In this document: positions 1 through 9,352 of the stretch, piece after piece
Position numbering within the stretch: the stretch's first letter is position 1
Layout of the letters: every line of letters begins with the position of its first letter
DNA from: Pseudomonadota bacterium
Lineage (GTDB): Bacteria > Pseudomonadota > Gammaproteobacteria > Burkholderiales > Gallionellaceae
DNA length: 64,000 nucleotides
Direction of reading: 5' to 3'
Assembly: GCA_021782365.1 (NCBI GenBank)
Contig: JAJXVB010000005.1
Location: 90,082 to 154,081, forward strand
Position numbers and translations under genes: made by a program
The notes under the pieces: generated by a model
Told to the model about the DNA's origin: nothing
The model's input: only the letters and a program-made list of their open reading frames with translations
The model's database searches: none

Positions 1-800
1 GGGCGTTCGACATTCCTGAAGTAGGAAACAATTTCCGCATAGAATGTTTCCTTGAATGTAATCTCGAGTCTGACTGGATGAGCCAACCTGTAAGGTTTCA
101 GTTGCAGTCTTCTCTCAACCCCCCTTCTCACCCCTTCTCGGATCATCCGCTGAGCTTCCTCAGGGTGCAGCATCGTGCCGGAATAAAAACCTGATCCGGA
201 TTTTACGACGGCTGTCTCGATGGGACCAAGGAGATGAATCGCCTCCATACTGGCCGCACTATCGCCTGAAAGGAACACCACGGGCACACCAAAATCGCCG
301 GCGATCGCCGCATTGAAGCCGGCTTCAGGCACCGCAACCCCGTTGAGCCTCACTTCGGATATTTTATCCCCGTCTTCCATATGCGCGAGGATTGCATTGC
401 GCTGGTGTTCGCTCGCGTGATAGCCGATGAATACGACCGCGTCGAAGGTATCATCAATGCCCTGCATCATACCCAAAGGCCGCGGGAATCCGCGCACTAT
501 CCTGACTCTGTGGTCCAGCAGCTCCATGTCGATATTATTGCCTTCCCAGTGAGAGTCACTGACCGTGACCTCTGTCGCACCCGCATCGTAGGCACCGGAA
601 ATCGCCGCATTGACTTCCTGGGTCATCAGCCGGCGGAATTTCTCATAATCGGCGCTCCCGGGACTGGACTGGTTTTTTTCGGAACTGACGCCGCCTATGC
701 CTTCCATGTCGGCCGAAATGTAAACTTTCAGATGCGAAGGCTGATCGCCGTATGCGGCGCTGCAAAACATCAAGATGAACAAAGACAACCATCTGATCAT
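1..800 (-). CDS. M55 family D-aminopeptidase (DppA-like), exported, 3' end missing
   Basis: Translating the minus strand from an ATG at 800 gives a protein with the M55 signature SADMEGI near residue 30, a DSHW segment, and a GYHAS motif whose histidine is a metal ligand in this family. M55 enzymes are zinc peptidases acting on D-amino-acid peptides. The N-terminus (MIRWLSLFILMFCSAAYG) looks like a signal peptide, so the mature enzyme is probably periplasmic, unlike the classical cytoplasmic DppA. A run AGGGGG lies four bases before the ATG. About 266 residues are visible and the C-terminus lies beyond the window. It is divergent from the permease gene at 937. Family assignment is firm; the substrate is not known. 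Confidence 0.85.
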   Translation of the reverse strand, partial: MIRWLSLFILMFCSAAYGDQPSHLKVYISADMEGIGGVSSEKNQSSPGSADYEKFRRLMTQEVNAAISGAYDAGATEVTVSDSHWEGNNIDMELLDHRVRIVRGFPRPLGMMQGIDDTFDAVVFIGYHASEHQRNAILAHMEDGDKISEVRLNGVAVPEAGFNAAIAGDFGVPVVFLSGDSAASMEAIHLLGPIETAVVKSGSGFYSGTMLHPEEAQRMIREGVRRGVERRLQLKPYRLAHPVRLEITFKETFYAEIVSYFRNVER

Positions 801-936
801 GATTCCCCCTTGATTCCGATCATGCGACTGATGCCACGACCATTATGTGCATATCGGAAGTTCTTGTAAAATCCCAGTGCAAAGGCGGCACGATGCCGTC
901 TTGAAAATCAAACTTATCTTGGAGCAAGGATTTTTT

Positions 937-1968
937 ATGTATGCCAGATTGAAAGCACCGGTGCCTCTTATACAAGTGATGATTCTTGTTCTTGTGGCCA
1001 CGATTGGTTTTGCCTATGTCAAATGGGCGCCCTATTATGCCAAGGCATTCGTGGCCCAGAGCCATCACGCCATAGGCGACTCCATCCTTTCGGGCAGATC
1101 CGCTTCAGCACCTGCCACTTCATGGAATGCCGCAGTGGACTACGCGATAGCCTATGGCAAATCGATCTGGCAGGCGTTAGTCCTGGGCCTTGTTCTGGGC
1201 TCGGGCATCAAGGCACTGCTGCCGAACCAGTGGGTGAATACGCTGCTTGGCCGTATTGGCATGAGAAGCGTTGCGCTGGGCAGCCTTTTTGCCATACCCT
1301 GCATGATGTGCACCTGTTGCGCAGCACCCGTGGCCATTGGCATGAGGCAGCGCCAAGCATCGGTCGGCAGCGTGGTTGCCTGGTGGATGTCGAATCCACT
1401 GCTCAATCCGGCAACCCTGATATTCATGGGGTTCGTTCTGGGGTGGGGCTGGACACTCTTCAGGATCGTGTTCGGCATTGCGATGGTCATCGGGGTAGCA
1501 TTTCTGGCAGAGCGCTATGCCGGGCCGCGCGAGTCCGCTCCGCAGATAACTCCTGATGAGCCTTCAAGCGGCAGCTTCCTGACTCGCTGGGCACGGGAAC
1601 TCATCTCCCTGACAATCAGGCTCGTGCCAGAATATCTCGTTATCGTGCTTCTGCTCGGTGCGGCAAGAATCTGGCTTTTCCCAACACTTGATGCTCATAA
1701 CAGCATAATCTGGATCATTGCAATGGCGCTCGCCGGCATGCTGTTTGTCATTCCTACTGCGGGAGAAGTCCCGATTCTGCAGGCGATGTTTGCTTTGGGC
1801 ATGGGAACGGGCCCTGCCGGCGCACTCATCATGACGCTGCCTGCGGTCAGCCTGCCTTCGCTGGCCATGATGGGCCGCGTCCTAAGTCTGCAAACCCGCC
1901 TCATAATCGCCTCAGGTGTTGTTTTTTCAGGCATTGTGGCAGGCCTGGCCGCGATGATCGTATTTTGA
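937..1968 (+). CDS. DUF318/UPF0718 family permease (ArsP-like)
   Basis: A 343-residue polytopic membrane protein with about eight hydrophobic segments. Residues 122-128 form C-M-M-C-T-C-C within a stretch reading on to AAPVAIGM, the cysteine-rich hallmark of the DUF318 permease family that includes ArsP organoarsenical exporters. A second conserved half carries FVIPTAGEVPI and matches the duplicated architecture of the family. I chose the ATG at 937 because GGAGCAAGG lies about 8 bases upstream; the longer reading frame from 847 has no ribosome site and adds a non-membrane tail. The substrate cannot be told from sequence; metals, metalloids or small thiol-reactive ions are plausible. No arsenic-resistance genes are adjacent. 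Confidence 0.85.
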   Translation: MYARLKAPVPLIQVMILVLVATIGFAYVKWAPYYAKAFVAQSHHAIGDSILSGRSASAPATSWNAAVDYAIAYGKSIWQALVLGLVLGSGIKALLPNQWVNTLLGRIGMRSVALGSLFAIPCMMCTCCAAPVAIGMRQRQASVGSVVAWWMSNPLLNPATLIFMGFVLGWGWTLFRIVFGIAMVIGVAFLAERYAGPRESAPQITPDEPSSGSFLTRWARELISLTIRLVPEYLVIVLLLGAARIWLFPTLDAHNSIIWIIAMALAGMLFVIPTAGEVPILQAMFALGMGTGPAGALIMTLPAVSLPSLAMMGRVLSLQTRLIIASGVVFSGIVAGLAAMIVF

Positions 1969-1996
1969 GATTTGCATACTGACTCCCAAATCACAC

Positions 1997-2728
1997 ATGA
2001 ACAAGCCGATGTTAAAGGCGTTGCGCAATCTTTCCATTCCTCTTTCAGAGCAGCGCTCCGTGATGCTGGAAGGTCAACATGTCACCTATACCTTGAAGCG
2101 CAGCAGCAAACGGCGCAGCATAGGCCTGCGCATCGACGGCGAGGGGCTCACCGTCAGCATGCCTCTTAGGGCAAGCGAGAGCTGGCTTCATGAAGTCCTG
2201 CAGCAAAGGGCAGGCTGGGTGGTCGACAAACTGGAAGACTGGCAGGCTCATGCGCCGGCGAAACCGGTATGGGCTGACGGCGAGATCATTCACTATCTCG
2301 GCGAGATACTGACGCTGCGCATAGGTTCTTTTTCAAAAGTGGTTCAACATGTCGGGGAAGAACTCCGGGTACAGGACGAGGGAAGCGAATCGCGCATCGA
2401 AAAAAGGGTGTCAAGCTGGTATCGCGAACAGGCGCTGCCTCTTTTCATTGAACGCGCAGAACACTATGCGAAGATACTCGATGTCAGCCCCTCATCGATC
2501 AGGCTTACGACCGCGAAGACGCGGTGGGGAAGCTGCACATCCTTTGGAGAAGTGAGGTTCAATGTGCAGCTCGTCAAGCTTCCTTACTATCTGATCGATT
2601 ACGTCATCGTGCATGAACTCGCTCATCTGCGCGAGATGAATCATTCGCAGGCATTCTGGCGCATCGTGGAAATCGCCTGCCCCAACTATCGAAGGCTGCG
2701 AAGCGAACTCAAGGCGATAAGCCTTTAA
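1997..2728 (+). CDS. YgjP-like metallopeptidase-domain protein (M48/DUF45)
   Basis: A 243-residue protein whose C-terminal half is the YgjP/WLM fold: H206-E-L-A-H210 with a third histidine at 216 (NHSQAFW). This is the zinc site of the DUF45 family. The preceding signature TKTRWGSC is also typical. The N-terminal part has the RSSKRRSIGLRI segment found in YgjP homologues. Cytoplasmic, with no signal peptide. The gene starts 28 bases after the permease and may be co-transcribed with it. The biological substrate is not established; some family members have been described as metal-dependent hydrolases. Confidence 0.85.
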   Translation: MNKPMLKALRNLSIPLSEQRSVMLEGQHVTYTLKRSSKRRSIGLRIDGEGLTVSMPLRASESWLHEVLQQRAGWVVDKLEDWQAHAPAKPVWADGEIIHYLGEILTLRIGSFSKVVQHVGEELRVQDEGSESRIEKRVSSWYREQALPLFIERAEHYAKILDVSPSSIRLTTAKTRWGSCTSFGEVRFNVQLVKLPYYLIDYVIVHELAHLREMNHSQAFWRIVEIACPNYRRLRSELKAISL

Positions 2729-2781
2729 CTGTTTGCAAGAACGCGCTTGTTCAGTATGATGCGGGCCGGTGTGAATCCACT

Positions 2782-5688
2782 ATGGAGCCCCCCATTTCCA
2801 TACCAACGGACTTCCTGAATCGCTGGCATGCCTTGAGCATGCAAGTAAAACTCGCCCTCTTGATCCAGGGCGTCATCGCCATCGTGCTGCTTTTTGCACA
2901 GCAGTGGCTGATATCCCGGGCCGAACACCAGATACTTTTCGACACAGAACAACGCGCCCTGGTCACAGCCGACGGCGTCATCAACGGCATGAACATGCTG
3001 ATGGAAACCGGTACGGTTTCGGATCCCGCCAACCGCACCCTCTTCATTCGCAAGATGGCCAAATCCAATGACATCTTATCCCTGCGCATCATCCGAGCAA
3101 AGCAGGTGGCCGACCAGTTCGGGCCAGGCCTTGCTGAAGAACAGCCTGCGGATGCCATCGAAAAGGAAGTCCTCAAGTCCGGAAAAATCTACACGCAGCA
3201 GGTAAAAGGCCAATCGATGTTGCGCGTCGTCGTGCCTTTCATCGCGAGCCATGACTTCAGGGGAACGGATTGCCTGATGTGCCACCATGTCGCAAACGGC
3301 AGCGTGAATGGTGCGGCCAGCATGCTGATCGACCTGTCCGGCGCAAAAGAACGGATTTCAATCGCCAAGCTGCGCCTCTGGATCGGGCAAATCCTTTTGC
3401 AGACACTGCTCTTTCTCATCATCTGGAATCTGGTCCGCTCTTTCATTCGGCCGATCAAGGCGCTCCAGGAAACCATGACCGGGATGCAGGCAGACGGCGA
3501 TCTCTCAAGAAGGGTAAAAGCCGAAGGAGGAAGCGAAACCGCCAAGATGGCGGCCGCATTCAACTCCCTGGTTTCCAATCTGCAAAACAGCAATGCGGAA
3601 CGCGACCGCATCGAACACGCCTTGCGCAGCTCCGAGTCGCGCGCGCGCGCCGTGCTTGAAAATCTGGGCGTAGGCGTCATCGTGATGGATGAGCACTGCA
3701 CCATCGAAGCCTCCAATCCCGCAGCAGACGAAATTTTCGGCTATTCCCCAAACGAAACCACAGGGCAGAATGTCCGCATTCTGATGCCGGAAGCGTATCG
3801 AAATCTGCAGGATGCATCGCTCAAGCGTCATTGTGAAACCGATCCCGAATCCGGAAGGCCTGCGATTCTCGGCGCAACGACGGAAATGACCGGTCTGCGC
3901 AAGGATGGCGTCACATTTCCCATCGCCATCAAGCTGACCGAAGTGTCTATAGACGACCGGCATCTCTTCCTTGCATCGGTCAGGGACATCAGTTCCCGAA
4001 AGCGCAATGAGGAAGACCTGCGCATCGCGGCCACGGCCTTCGAAACCCGTGAAGGCATCCTGATCACCGATCTCAACCACGTCATACTCAAGGTCAACCG
4101 GAGCTTCACTCAGCTGACGGGTTACAGCATGGAGGAGGCGATAGGCCAGACGCCCGCATTATTAAGATCGGGGAGACACAGCGAATCATTCCACGAGGAT
4201 ATGTGGAAAATCATCTTCCGGGAAAAATACTGGCAGGGTGAAGTATGGAGCAGGCGCAAGAACGGGGAGATCTACCCCATATCGCTGACCACGACCGCCG
4301 TGACAGATGCGAACGATAAGGTGACCCACTATGTCTCGGTGTTTTCCGACATCACGCTGCGCAAGAAATCCGAAGAAGAGATACACAGGCTTGCCTTCTA
4401 CGATCCGCTCACGGGCCTGCCAAACCGCAGCCTGCTGCAGGATCGCCTGCAACAGGCTTTGAACAACAGCGCAAGGCGCAACAAGTTTTGCGCGCTGCTT
4501 TTTATAGACCTCGACAACTTCAAGATACTCAACGACACCAAGGGACACAATATCGGCGATCTGTTGCTGATCGATGCAGCCAAACGCCTGCAAGGCTGCG
4601 TGAGAGACACTGATACGGTCGCAAGGCTGGGCGGTGACGAGTTCGTCGTGATGCTGGAAGACATAGACGAGGATCCCACAAGGGCCGCTTCGGCATCCAG
4701 GGATATCGCGGAAAAGGTGCTTGCGCTGATGAGCCAGCCCTTCACGCTGCAGGAATTCGAGCACCACAGCTCCTGCAGCATCGGCATCAGCCTGTTTCTT
4801 GGCAATGCGACAACCATGGATGACCTTTTCAAGCACGCCGACAGCGCGATGTATCAAGCCAAGACGCAGGGGCGCAACACCATCTGCTTCTTCGATCCTG
4901 CAATGCAGGCAGAACTCGTGATACGCACCGCGATGGCGGACGACTTGCGCATGGCGCTTCCCAACCATCAATTCAGGCTTTACTATCAGATACAGGTCAA
5001 TGGCCGGGATGCGATGGGGGCAGAAGCGCTGCTGCGCTGGCAACATCCGCTGCGCGGACTGGTTTCCCCTGCAAAATTCATCCCTGTCGCAGAAGAGTCT
5101 GGCCTCATCGTGCAGATCGGGGAATGGGTGCTGCGCAGCGCCTGCCTGCAGCTCAAGGCATGGCAAGGCAATCCGCTGACTCACCATCTGCAGATTTCCA
5201 TCAATGTCAGCGCGCGCCAGTTCCGCCAGCCTGACTTCGCAGACAGGGTGATCAGCATATTCGAGGAAACAGGCGCGAATCCCTTCAAGCTCAAGATGGA
5301 GCTCACCGAAAGCCTGATGCTCGAAAACATCAACAGCTGCATCGAGAAGATGCAGGCCTTGCGCGCGATAGGCGTGCGCTTCTCGGTGGACGATTTCGGC
5401 ACCGGACACTCTTCGCTAAGCTACCTCAAACGCTTGCCTCTGCAGCAGATCAAGATAGATCAAGGCTTCGTGCGCGACATCACCACCGATCCCAGCGACG
5501 CCGCGATCGTTCAGACCATCATAGGCATGGCCAATAACCTTGGCCTCGATGTGATCGCGGAAGGGGTCGAAACGGAAGATCAGCGATCATTCCTCGAAAA
5601 GCACGGCTGTGACGATTATCAGGGATATCTATTCAGCAGGCCGGTTCCCATCGAGGCATTCGAGGACCTTCTGAAATCCATGGCATAG
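2782..5688 (+). CDS. Membrane GGDEF-EAL protein with periplasmic haem-c motif, HAMP and two PAS domains
   Basis: A 968-residue signalling protein. A first membrane helix (about 24-44) is followed by a periplasmic sensor of some 150 residues containing C164-L-M-C167-H168, a classic covalent haem-c attachment site. A second helix (about 198-218) leads into HAMP (about 219-272). Two PAS domains follow (about 285-405 and 410-530), then a GGDEF domain with intact GGDEF at 617-621 and an EAL domain with EAL at 748-750 and a following DDFGTG segment. Both catalytic modules therefore look competent to make and hydrolyse c-di-GMP. The haem site suggests redox or gas sensing (NO, CO or O2); that is inference. 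The ATG has no strong ribosome site, so the exact start is less certain than the frame. Confidence 0.92.
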   Translation: MEPPISIPTDFLNRWHALSMQVKLALLIQGVIAIVLLFAQQWLISRAEHQILFDTEQRALVTADGVINGMNMLMETGTVSDPANRTLFIRKMAKSNDILSLRIIRAKQVADQFGPGLAEEQPADAIEKEVLKSGKIYTQQVKGQSMLRVVVPFIASHDFRGTDCLMCHHVANGSVNGAASMLIDLSGAKERISIAKLRLWIGQILLQTLLFLIIWNLVRSFIRPIKALQETMTGMQADGDLSRRVKAEGGSETAKMAAAFNSLVSNLQNSNAERDRIEHALRSSESRARAVLENLGVGVIVMDEHCTIEASNPAADEIFGYSPNETTGQNVRILMPEAYRNLQDASLKRHCETDPESGRPAILGATTEMTGLRKDGVTFPIAIKLTEVSIDDRHLFLASVRDISSRKRNEEDLRIAATAFETREGILITDLNHVILKVNRSFTQLTGYSMEEAIGQTPALLRSGRHSESFHEDMWKIIFREKYWQGEVWSRRKNGEIYPISLTTTAVTDANDKVTHYVSVFSDITLRKKSEEEIHRLAFYDPLTGLPNRSLLQDRLQQALNNSARRNKFCALLFIDLDNFKILNDTKGHNIGDLLLIDAAKRLQGCVRDTDTVARLGGDEFVVMLEDIDEDPTRAASASRDIAEKVLALMSQPFTLQEFEHHSSCSIGISLFLGNATTMDDLFKHADSAMYQAKTQGRNTICFFDPAMQAELVIRTAMADDLRMALPNHQFRLYYQIQVNGRDAMGAEALLRWQHPLRGLVSPAKFIPVAEESGLIVQIGEWVLRSACLQLKAWQGNPLTHHLQISINVSARQFRQPDFADRVISIFEETGANPFKLKMELTESLMLENINSCIEKMQALRAIGVRFSVDDFGTGHSSLSYLKRLPLQQIKIDQGFVRDITTDPSDAAIVQTIIGMANNLGLDVIAEGVETEDQRSFLEKHGCDDYQGYLFSRPVPIEAFEDLLKSMA

Positions 5689-5691
5689 CGC

Positions 5692-5720
5692 TTGCGCCAA
5701 ATTCGGGATTCGTGGATAAT
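5692..5720 (+). promoter_or_regulatory. Sigma-70-like promoter for rpmE
   Basis: TTGCGC at 5692-5697 and GATAAT at 5715-5720 are separated by exactly 17 bases. They lie 65 bases upstream of the rpmE start, in the gap after the GGDEF-EAL gene. The -35 matches four of six consensus positions and the -10 five of six. Confidence 0.55.
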
Positions 5721-5785
5721 GCCCGGCCTAGCTTATAACCCGGGTGCGTACACCCGCCGCATCCATTCACCCGCAAGGAAAAGAA

Positions 5786-5998
5786 ATGAAAGCCACTATC
5801 CATCCCGATTATCACGAAATCACCGTGACCTGCAGCTGCGGAAACAGTTTCAAGACGCGCTCTTCCATGGCCAAGAATGCGCTGAACATCGAAGTCTGCT
5901 CAGAATGCCATCCTTTCTACACCGGCACTCAGAAGATCGTCGACACCGCAGGCCGCATCGACAAGTTCCGCCAGAAATACGCAACCAAGACTGCGTAA
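5786..5998 (+). CDS. rpmE: 50S ribosomal protein L31 (bL31, zinc-binding type)
   Basis: A 70-residue protein beginning [19 protein letters not shown], the standard start of L31. Cysteines 16, 18, 38 and 41 make the zinc-binding set, so this is the C+ form used when zinc is sufficient. The start at 5786 is supported by AAGGAAAAG immediately upstream and by family length; the longer frame from 5744 is not needed. A strong terminator follows, so it is a single-gene unit. Confidence 0.97.
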   Translation: MKATIHPDYHEITVTCSCGNSFKTRSSMAKNALNIEVCSECHPFYTGTQKIVDTAGRIDKFRQKYATKTA

Positions 5999-6026
5999 GG
6001 GGAAACCTCCCGGCGGCAACACACTT

Positions 6027-6058
6027 CACAAGGCGGCTTTTGCCGCCTTTGTGTTTTC
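6027..6058 (+). terminator. Rho-independent terminator after rpmE
   Basis: CACAAGGCGGC at 6027-6037 pairs with GCCGCCTTTGTG at 6042-6053 across a TTTT loop, and the descending arm runs into TGTTTT. It lies between rpmE and the next gene on the same strand. Confidence 0.85.
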
Positions 6059-6071
6059 GGCGCTATAAAAC

Positions 6072-7718
6072 ATGTATTTCATCAAGCCCACAGATCCGCA
6101 TCCCATCACCCCTGCAAAGGCCGCGATGCTGGGCATGCTCTGCCTGGTATGGCTGGGTACGGGCCTGATCGGCCATGATCCCTGGAAACCCGACGACGCC
6201 TACAGCTTCGGTCTGGTCTATTCGATGCTGCAGACCCATGACTGGCTGGTGCCCATGCTGGCCGGCGAGCCGTCCATGGGCAATCCCCCGCTCTACTACT
6301 GGACCGCTGCGATTTTTGCGCACCTCTTCTCAGGCTTTCTTCCCCTGCACGACGCGGCGAGGCTGGCCAGCGGATTTTATACCGGGCTGACGCTGCTATT
6401 CCTGGGGCTTGCAGGACGCAAGCTTTATGGGGAAAACCGCGGCTGGGCCGCCGCGATCATCCTGATCGGATGCCTTGGCATGCTGGTTCGCGCCCACCAG
6501 ATGATCACCGATCTAGCACTTCTCGCCGGATTTTCGATGCTGCTCTATGGCTATACGCAAAGCCAGGAAAAATGGCTGCGCGCCGGCATCTGGATGGGCA
6601 CGGGTTGCGGCATCGGCTTCATGTCCAAGGGTTTCGTATCCCCGGTAGTATTTCCGCTGATCTCGCTGATGCTGCCCGCCCTTTTCCCAAACTGGCGCCG
6701 GCGCGAATATGCGAAGAGCATCGGCGCAGCAATTCTCTTCGCATTTCCCTGGCTCGCGATATGGCCGTATCTCCTTCATGAACACTCGCCAAGGCTCTTT
6801 GCAGAATGGGCATGGCAGCACAACATCGGGAACTGGCTCACCTACATCAAGGCCGGCCCAGGAAAAGACTCCCTCTACTACCTGAAGAACCTGACCTGGC
6901 TCGCATGGCCTGCACTGCCTCTTGCAGGATGGACGATATGGCGCGAACGCCGCAGGCTGATGCAGAGGGACGACCTGCAGCTCCCGCTGATCAGCTTTCT
7001 CGTGATGTTTTTCGTGCTGAGCCTGGCCCCCCACATCAGGGAGGTATTCGCGCTGCCCATGCTTCTTCCTTTGGCGCTGCTTGCGACCGCATCCCTTACC
7101 ATGCTGAAGCGCGGCGCCGCGAATGCGCTGGATGCTTTCGGGCTGATGACCTTTGCACTGATCGCAATTCTGATGTGGTGGGGATGGGCAGGCCTGCTAT
7201 TGGACAACCATGCCAAGATCACGAGATGGCTGAAAGACTACCAGCCAGGCTTCGAGCCTGCATTCCACGCTTTGCCTTTTGGCCTGGCGCTTGCCGCAAC
7301 GCTGCTATGGATACTGCTGGTGTGGCGAATAGGCCGTTCGATGCGCCGCGCGGTAGTCAACTGGGCTGCGGGCATCACGCTGATCTGGGTGCTGGCGATG
7401 ACCCTCTGGCTGCCCTGGCTCGACAGCGGCAAGAGCTATCGCAACATGATCGCTTCGCTCAAAAAAGCCATGCCCGCGCAGTACAACTGCATTGCGCGCA
7501 ACACCAACCTCGGAGATGGCCAGCGCGCGATGCTGCAATACTTCGGCGGCATCGTCACCAGACGAGATCCCCAGAGGATATGCGAGCTGCGCCTGATCCA
7601 GGGAACGAGGATATCACGCCCGCTGATGGACGAGAGCCAGTACAAAAAAATCTGGGAGGGAAGCCGCAAGGCTGACAAGGACGAGCAGTACAGGCTATAC
7701 CAGCATGTAGGGAACTGA
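6072..7718 (+). CDS. ArnT-like membrane glycosyltransferase (PMT superfamily)
   Basis: A 548-residue protein with about ten to twelve hydrophobic segments. The first external loop contains DPWKPDDAYSFGL followed by GEPSMGNPPLYYW. This matches the acidic-loop and PPL(Y)YW pattern of the ArnT/PMT family, in which a lipid-phosphate sugar is transferred to lipid A, protein or another acceptor on the periplasmic face. The start at 6072 is 14 bases after the rpmE terminator, with no obvious strong ribosome site. The gene converges on the aroC unit: its stop is adjacent to the stop of the small membrane gene at 7719. The sugar donor and acceptor are unknown; no arn operon is nearby. Confidence 0.85.
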   Translation: MYFIKPTDPHPITPAKAAMLGMLCLVWLGTGLIGHDPWKPDDAYSFGLVYSMLQTHDWLVPMLAGEPSMGNPPLYYWTAAIFAHLFSGFLPLHDAARLASGFYTGLTLLFLGLAGRKLYGENRGWAAAIILIGCLGMLVRAHQMITDLALLAGFSMLLYGYTQSQEKWLRAGIWMGTGCGIGFMSKGFVSPVVFPLISLMLPALFPNWRRREYAKSIGAAILFAFPWLAIWPYLLHEHSPRLFAEWAWQHNIGNWLTYIKAGPGKDSLYYLKNLTWLAWPALPLAGWTIWRERRRLMQRDDLQLPLISFLVMFFVLSLAPHIREVFALPMLLPLALLATASLTMLKRGAANALDAFGLMTFALIAILMWWGWAGLLLDNHAKITRWLKDYQPGFEPAFHALPFGLALAATLLWILLVWRIGRSMRRAVVNWAAGITLIWVLAMTLWLPWLDSGKSYRNMIASLKKAMPAQYNCIARNTNLGDGQRAMLQYFGGIVTRRDPQRICELRLIQGTRISRPLMDESQYKKIWEGSRKADKDEQYRLYQHVGN

Positions 7719-8189
7719 TCAGAGAGTCCTGATCCCTATGCCGCGCGCTTCGGCCGCCTCTCTTGCGACTTCGGCGATTTCCTCGCATCGTATCCCTTCT
7801 CCTGGAAAACGCTTCAGCACATCCTTCGCAAACTCTCTGATGGCCTCCAGTTGATCGCCGCTTTTTGAAACGGGGCGGGCCGCCTGAAAAAGCAGCATGC
7901 CGTTTCTCCGCGTGATCGCAAAGAGATAGAAATCGAATCCATGGGCGACCACCTGCTTGTCCTTCACCTCGAAATATACCGTATCGCAATCCATTGAGGC
8001 GAGGCTATTAAGACGAGCCGCCAGATCCTCGACGAAAGGCTGAGCGAGATTGAGCTGAGGCGCCAGGGTCATGTGATATTGACCGGGACGCTCGATGACC
8101 AGCGGATTTTCGAGAGGAGGTGTCTTGCCCGGGCGGAAGAAGATCAGGAACAGGATGCACAGCGTGACTATCGTCGTGAATTCAATCAT
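7719..8189 (-). CDS. Small single-pass membrane protein of unknown function, coupled to aroC
   Basis: A 156-residue protein from the ATG at 8189. The N-terminus ([18 protein letters not shown]) is a single membrane anchor and the rest is a soluble alpha/beta-looking domain with [13 protein letters not shown] and [12 protein letters not shown] recognise no domain. The start overlaps the end of aroC by eight bases, which suggests translational coupling. A longer frame from 8231 would overlap aroC by 50 bases and put charged residues before the anchor, so I rejected it. The gene ends back to back with the ArnT-like gene. Confidence 0.6.
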   Translation of the reverse strand: MIEFTTIVTLCILFLIFFRPGKTPPLENPLVIERPGQYHMTLAPQLNLAQPFVEDLAARLNSLASMDCDTVYFEVKDKQVVAHGFDFYLFAITRRNGMLLFQAARPVSKSGDQLEAIREFAKDVLKRFPGEGIRCEEIAEVAREAAEARGIGIRTL

Positions 8190-9288
8190 TTTTCGGCCTC
8201 GAGGGAATTTTCGGGGTGGTGCATTGCACATCCGCGTTCTGCGCGCGGTGTCTCAGCGCATGGTCTATCAGCACGAGGGCGAGCATCGCCTCCGCAATCG
8301 GGGTTGCGCGTATGCCGACGCAGGGATCGTGGCGCCCGTGCGTCTCCACCATCACGGGCTCGCCCTGCAGATTGACGGAGCGACGCGGCAAACGGATGCT
8401 TGAAGTGGGCTTGATCGCGACATGCGCGACGATGTCCTGTCCGGTCGAAATGCCGCCCAGTATGCCGCCGGCATTGTTGGATAAAAATCCTTCAGGCGTC
8501 ATCTCGTCGCCATGCTCCGTTCCCTTCTGCATGACCGAGGCAAAGCCCGCGCCTATCTCCACTCCCTTGGCCGCATTGATCCCCATCAGCGCATATGCGA
8601 TCTCCGCATCCAGCCTGTCGTATACCGGCTCCCCCCAGCCAACGGGCACGTTTTCCGCAATCACCGTGAGCTTGGCGCCCACGGAGTCACCCGATTTTCG
8701 CAGCGCATCCATGTAGTCTTCGAGGGGTGATACCAGCGCAGGATCCGCAGAAAAGAAGGGATTGTCGTTCACGCCCTCCCAGCTCCTGAAGGGCATCTCC
8801 ACCTCGCCAATCTGCGAGAGATAGCCGCGTATCACCACACCATGGCGCTCCTTGAGCCATTTCTTCGCGATCGCGCCCGCGGCGACCCGCACCGCCGTTT
8901 CGCGCGCGGAAGACCTGCCTCCTCCGCGATAATCCCTGAAGCCGTATTTCTGGGTATAGGTGTAATCGGCATGCCCCGGGCGAAAGGTCTCGCTGATGTT
9001 GCCGTAATCCTTGCTGCGCTGATCCTGATTGCGGACCAAAAGCGCGATCGGCGTGCCTGTGGTCTTTCCTTCGAAAACGCCGGAGAGGATTTCGACGCTG
9101 TCCGGTTCGCGGCGCTGGGTGACATGGCGGGAAGTGCCGGGTTTTCTGCGATCCAGATCGAACTGGATGTCCGCCTCGCAAAGCGCCATTCCTGGAGGGC
9201 AACCGTCAACCACACAGCCTATCGCATTGCCATGGGACTCGCCGAAGGAAGTGACGGTGAAAAGCGTGCCGAATGTATTTCCTGACAT
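8182..9288 (-). CDS. aroC: Chorismate synthase
   Basis: A 368-residue protein starting [20 protein letters not shown], the typical chorismate synthase N-terminus. The GESHG and later RRPGTSRH-like segments bind FMN and EPSP. The enzyme makes chorismate from 5-enolpyruvylshikimate-3-phosphate, the last step of the shikimate pathway, in the cytoplasm. The longer frame from 9324 adds twelve residues not found in the family, so the ATG at 9288 is preferred. The downstream small membrane gene overlaps its stop. Confidence 0.97.
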   Translation of the reverse strand: MSGNTFGTLFTVTSFGESHGNAIGCVVDGCPPGMALCEADIQFDLDRRKPGTSRHVTQRREPDSVEILSGVFEGKTTGTPIALLVRNQDQRSKDYGNISETFRPGHADYTYTQKYGFRDYRGGGRSSARETAVRVAAGAIAKKWLKERHGVVIRGYLSQIGEVEMPFRSWEGVNDNPFFSADPALVSPLEDYMDALRKSGDSVGAKLTVIAENVPVGWGEPVYDRLDAEIAYALMGINAAKGVEIGAGFASVMQKGTEHGDEMTPEGFLSNNAGGILGGISTGQDIVAHVAIKPTSSIRLPRRSVNLQGEPVMVETHGRHDPCVGIRATPIAEAMLALVLIDHALRHRAQNADVQCTTPKIPSRPKND

Positions 9289-9352
9289 AGGTGTCTCGCA
9301 ATAATTTTGATCAGAGTTTAACATGACCTAACTGCAAAAATCCGGGACGAAG

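Noticed and set aside
4186..5409. 407-codon minus-strand open frame inside the haem GGDEF-EAL gene
   Set aside because: It is antisense to a clearly coding region with complete domains, and its own translation has no recognisable domain.
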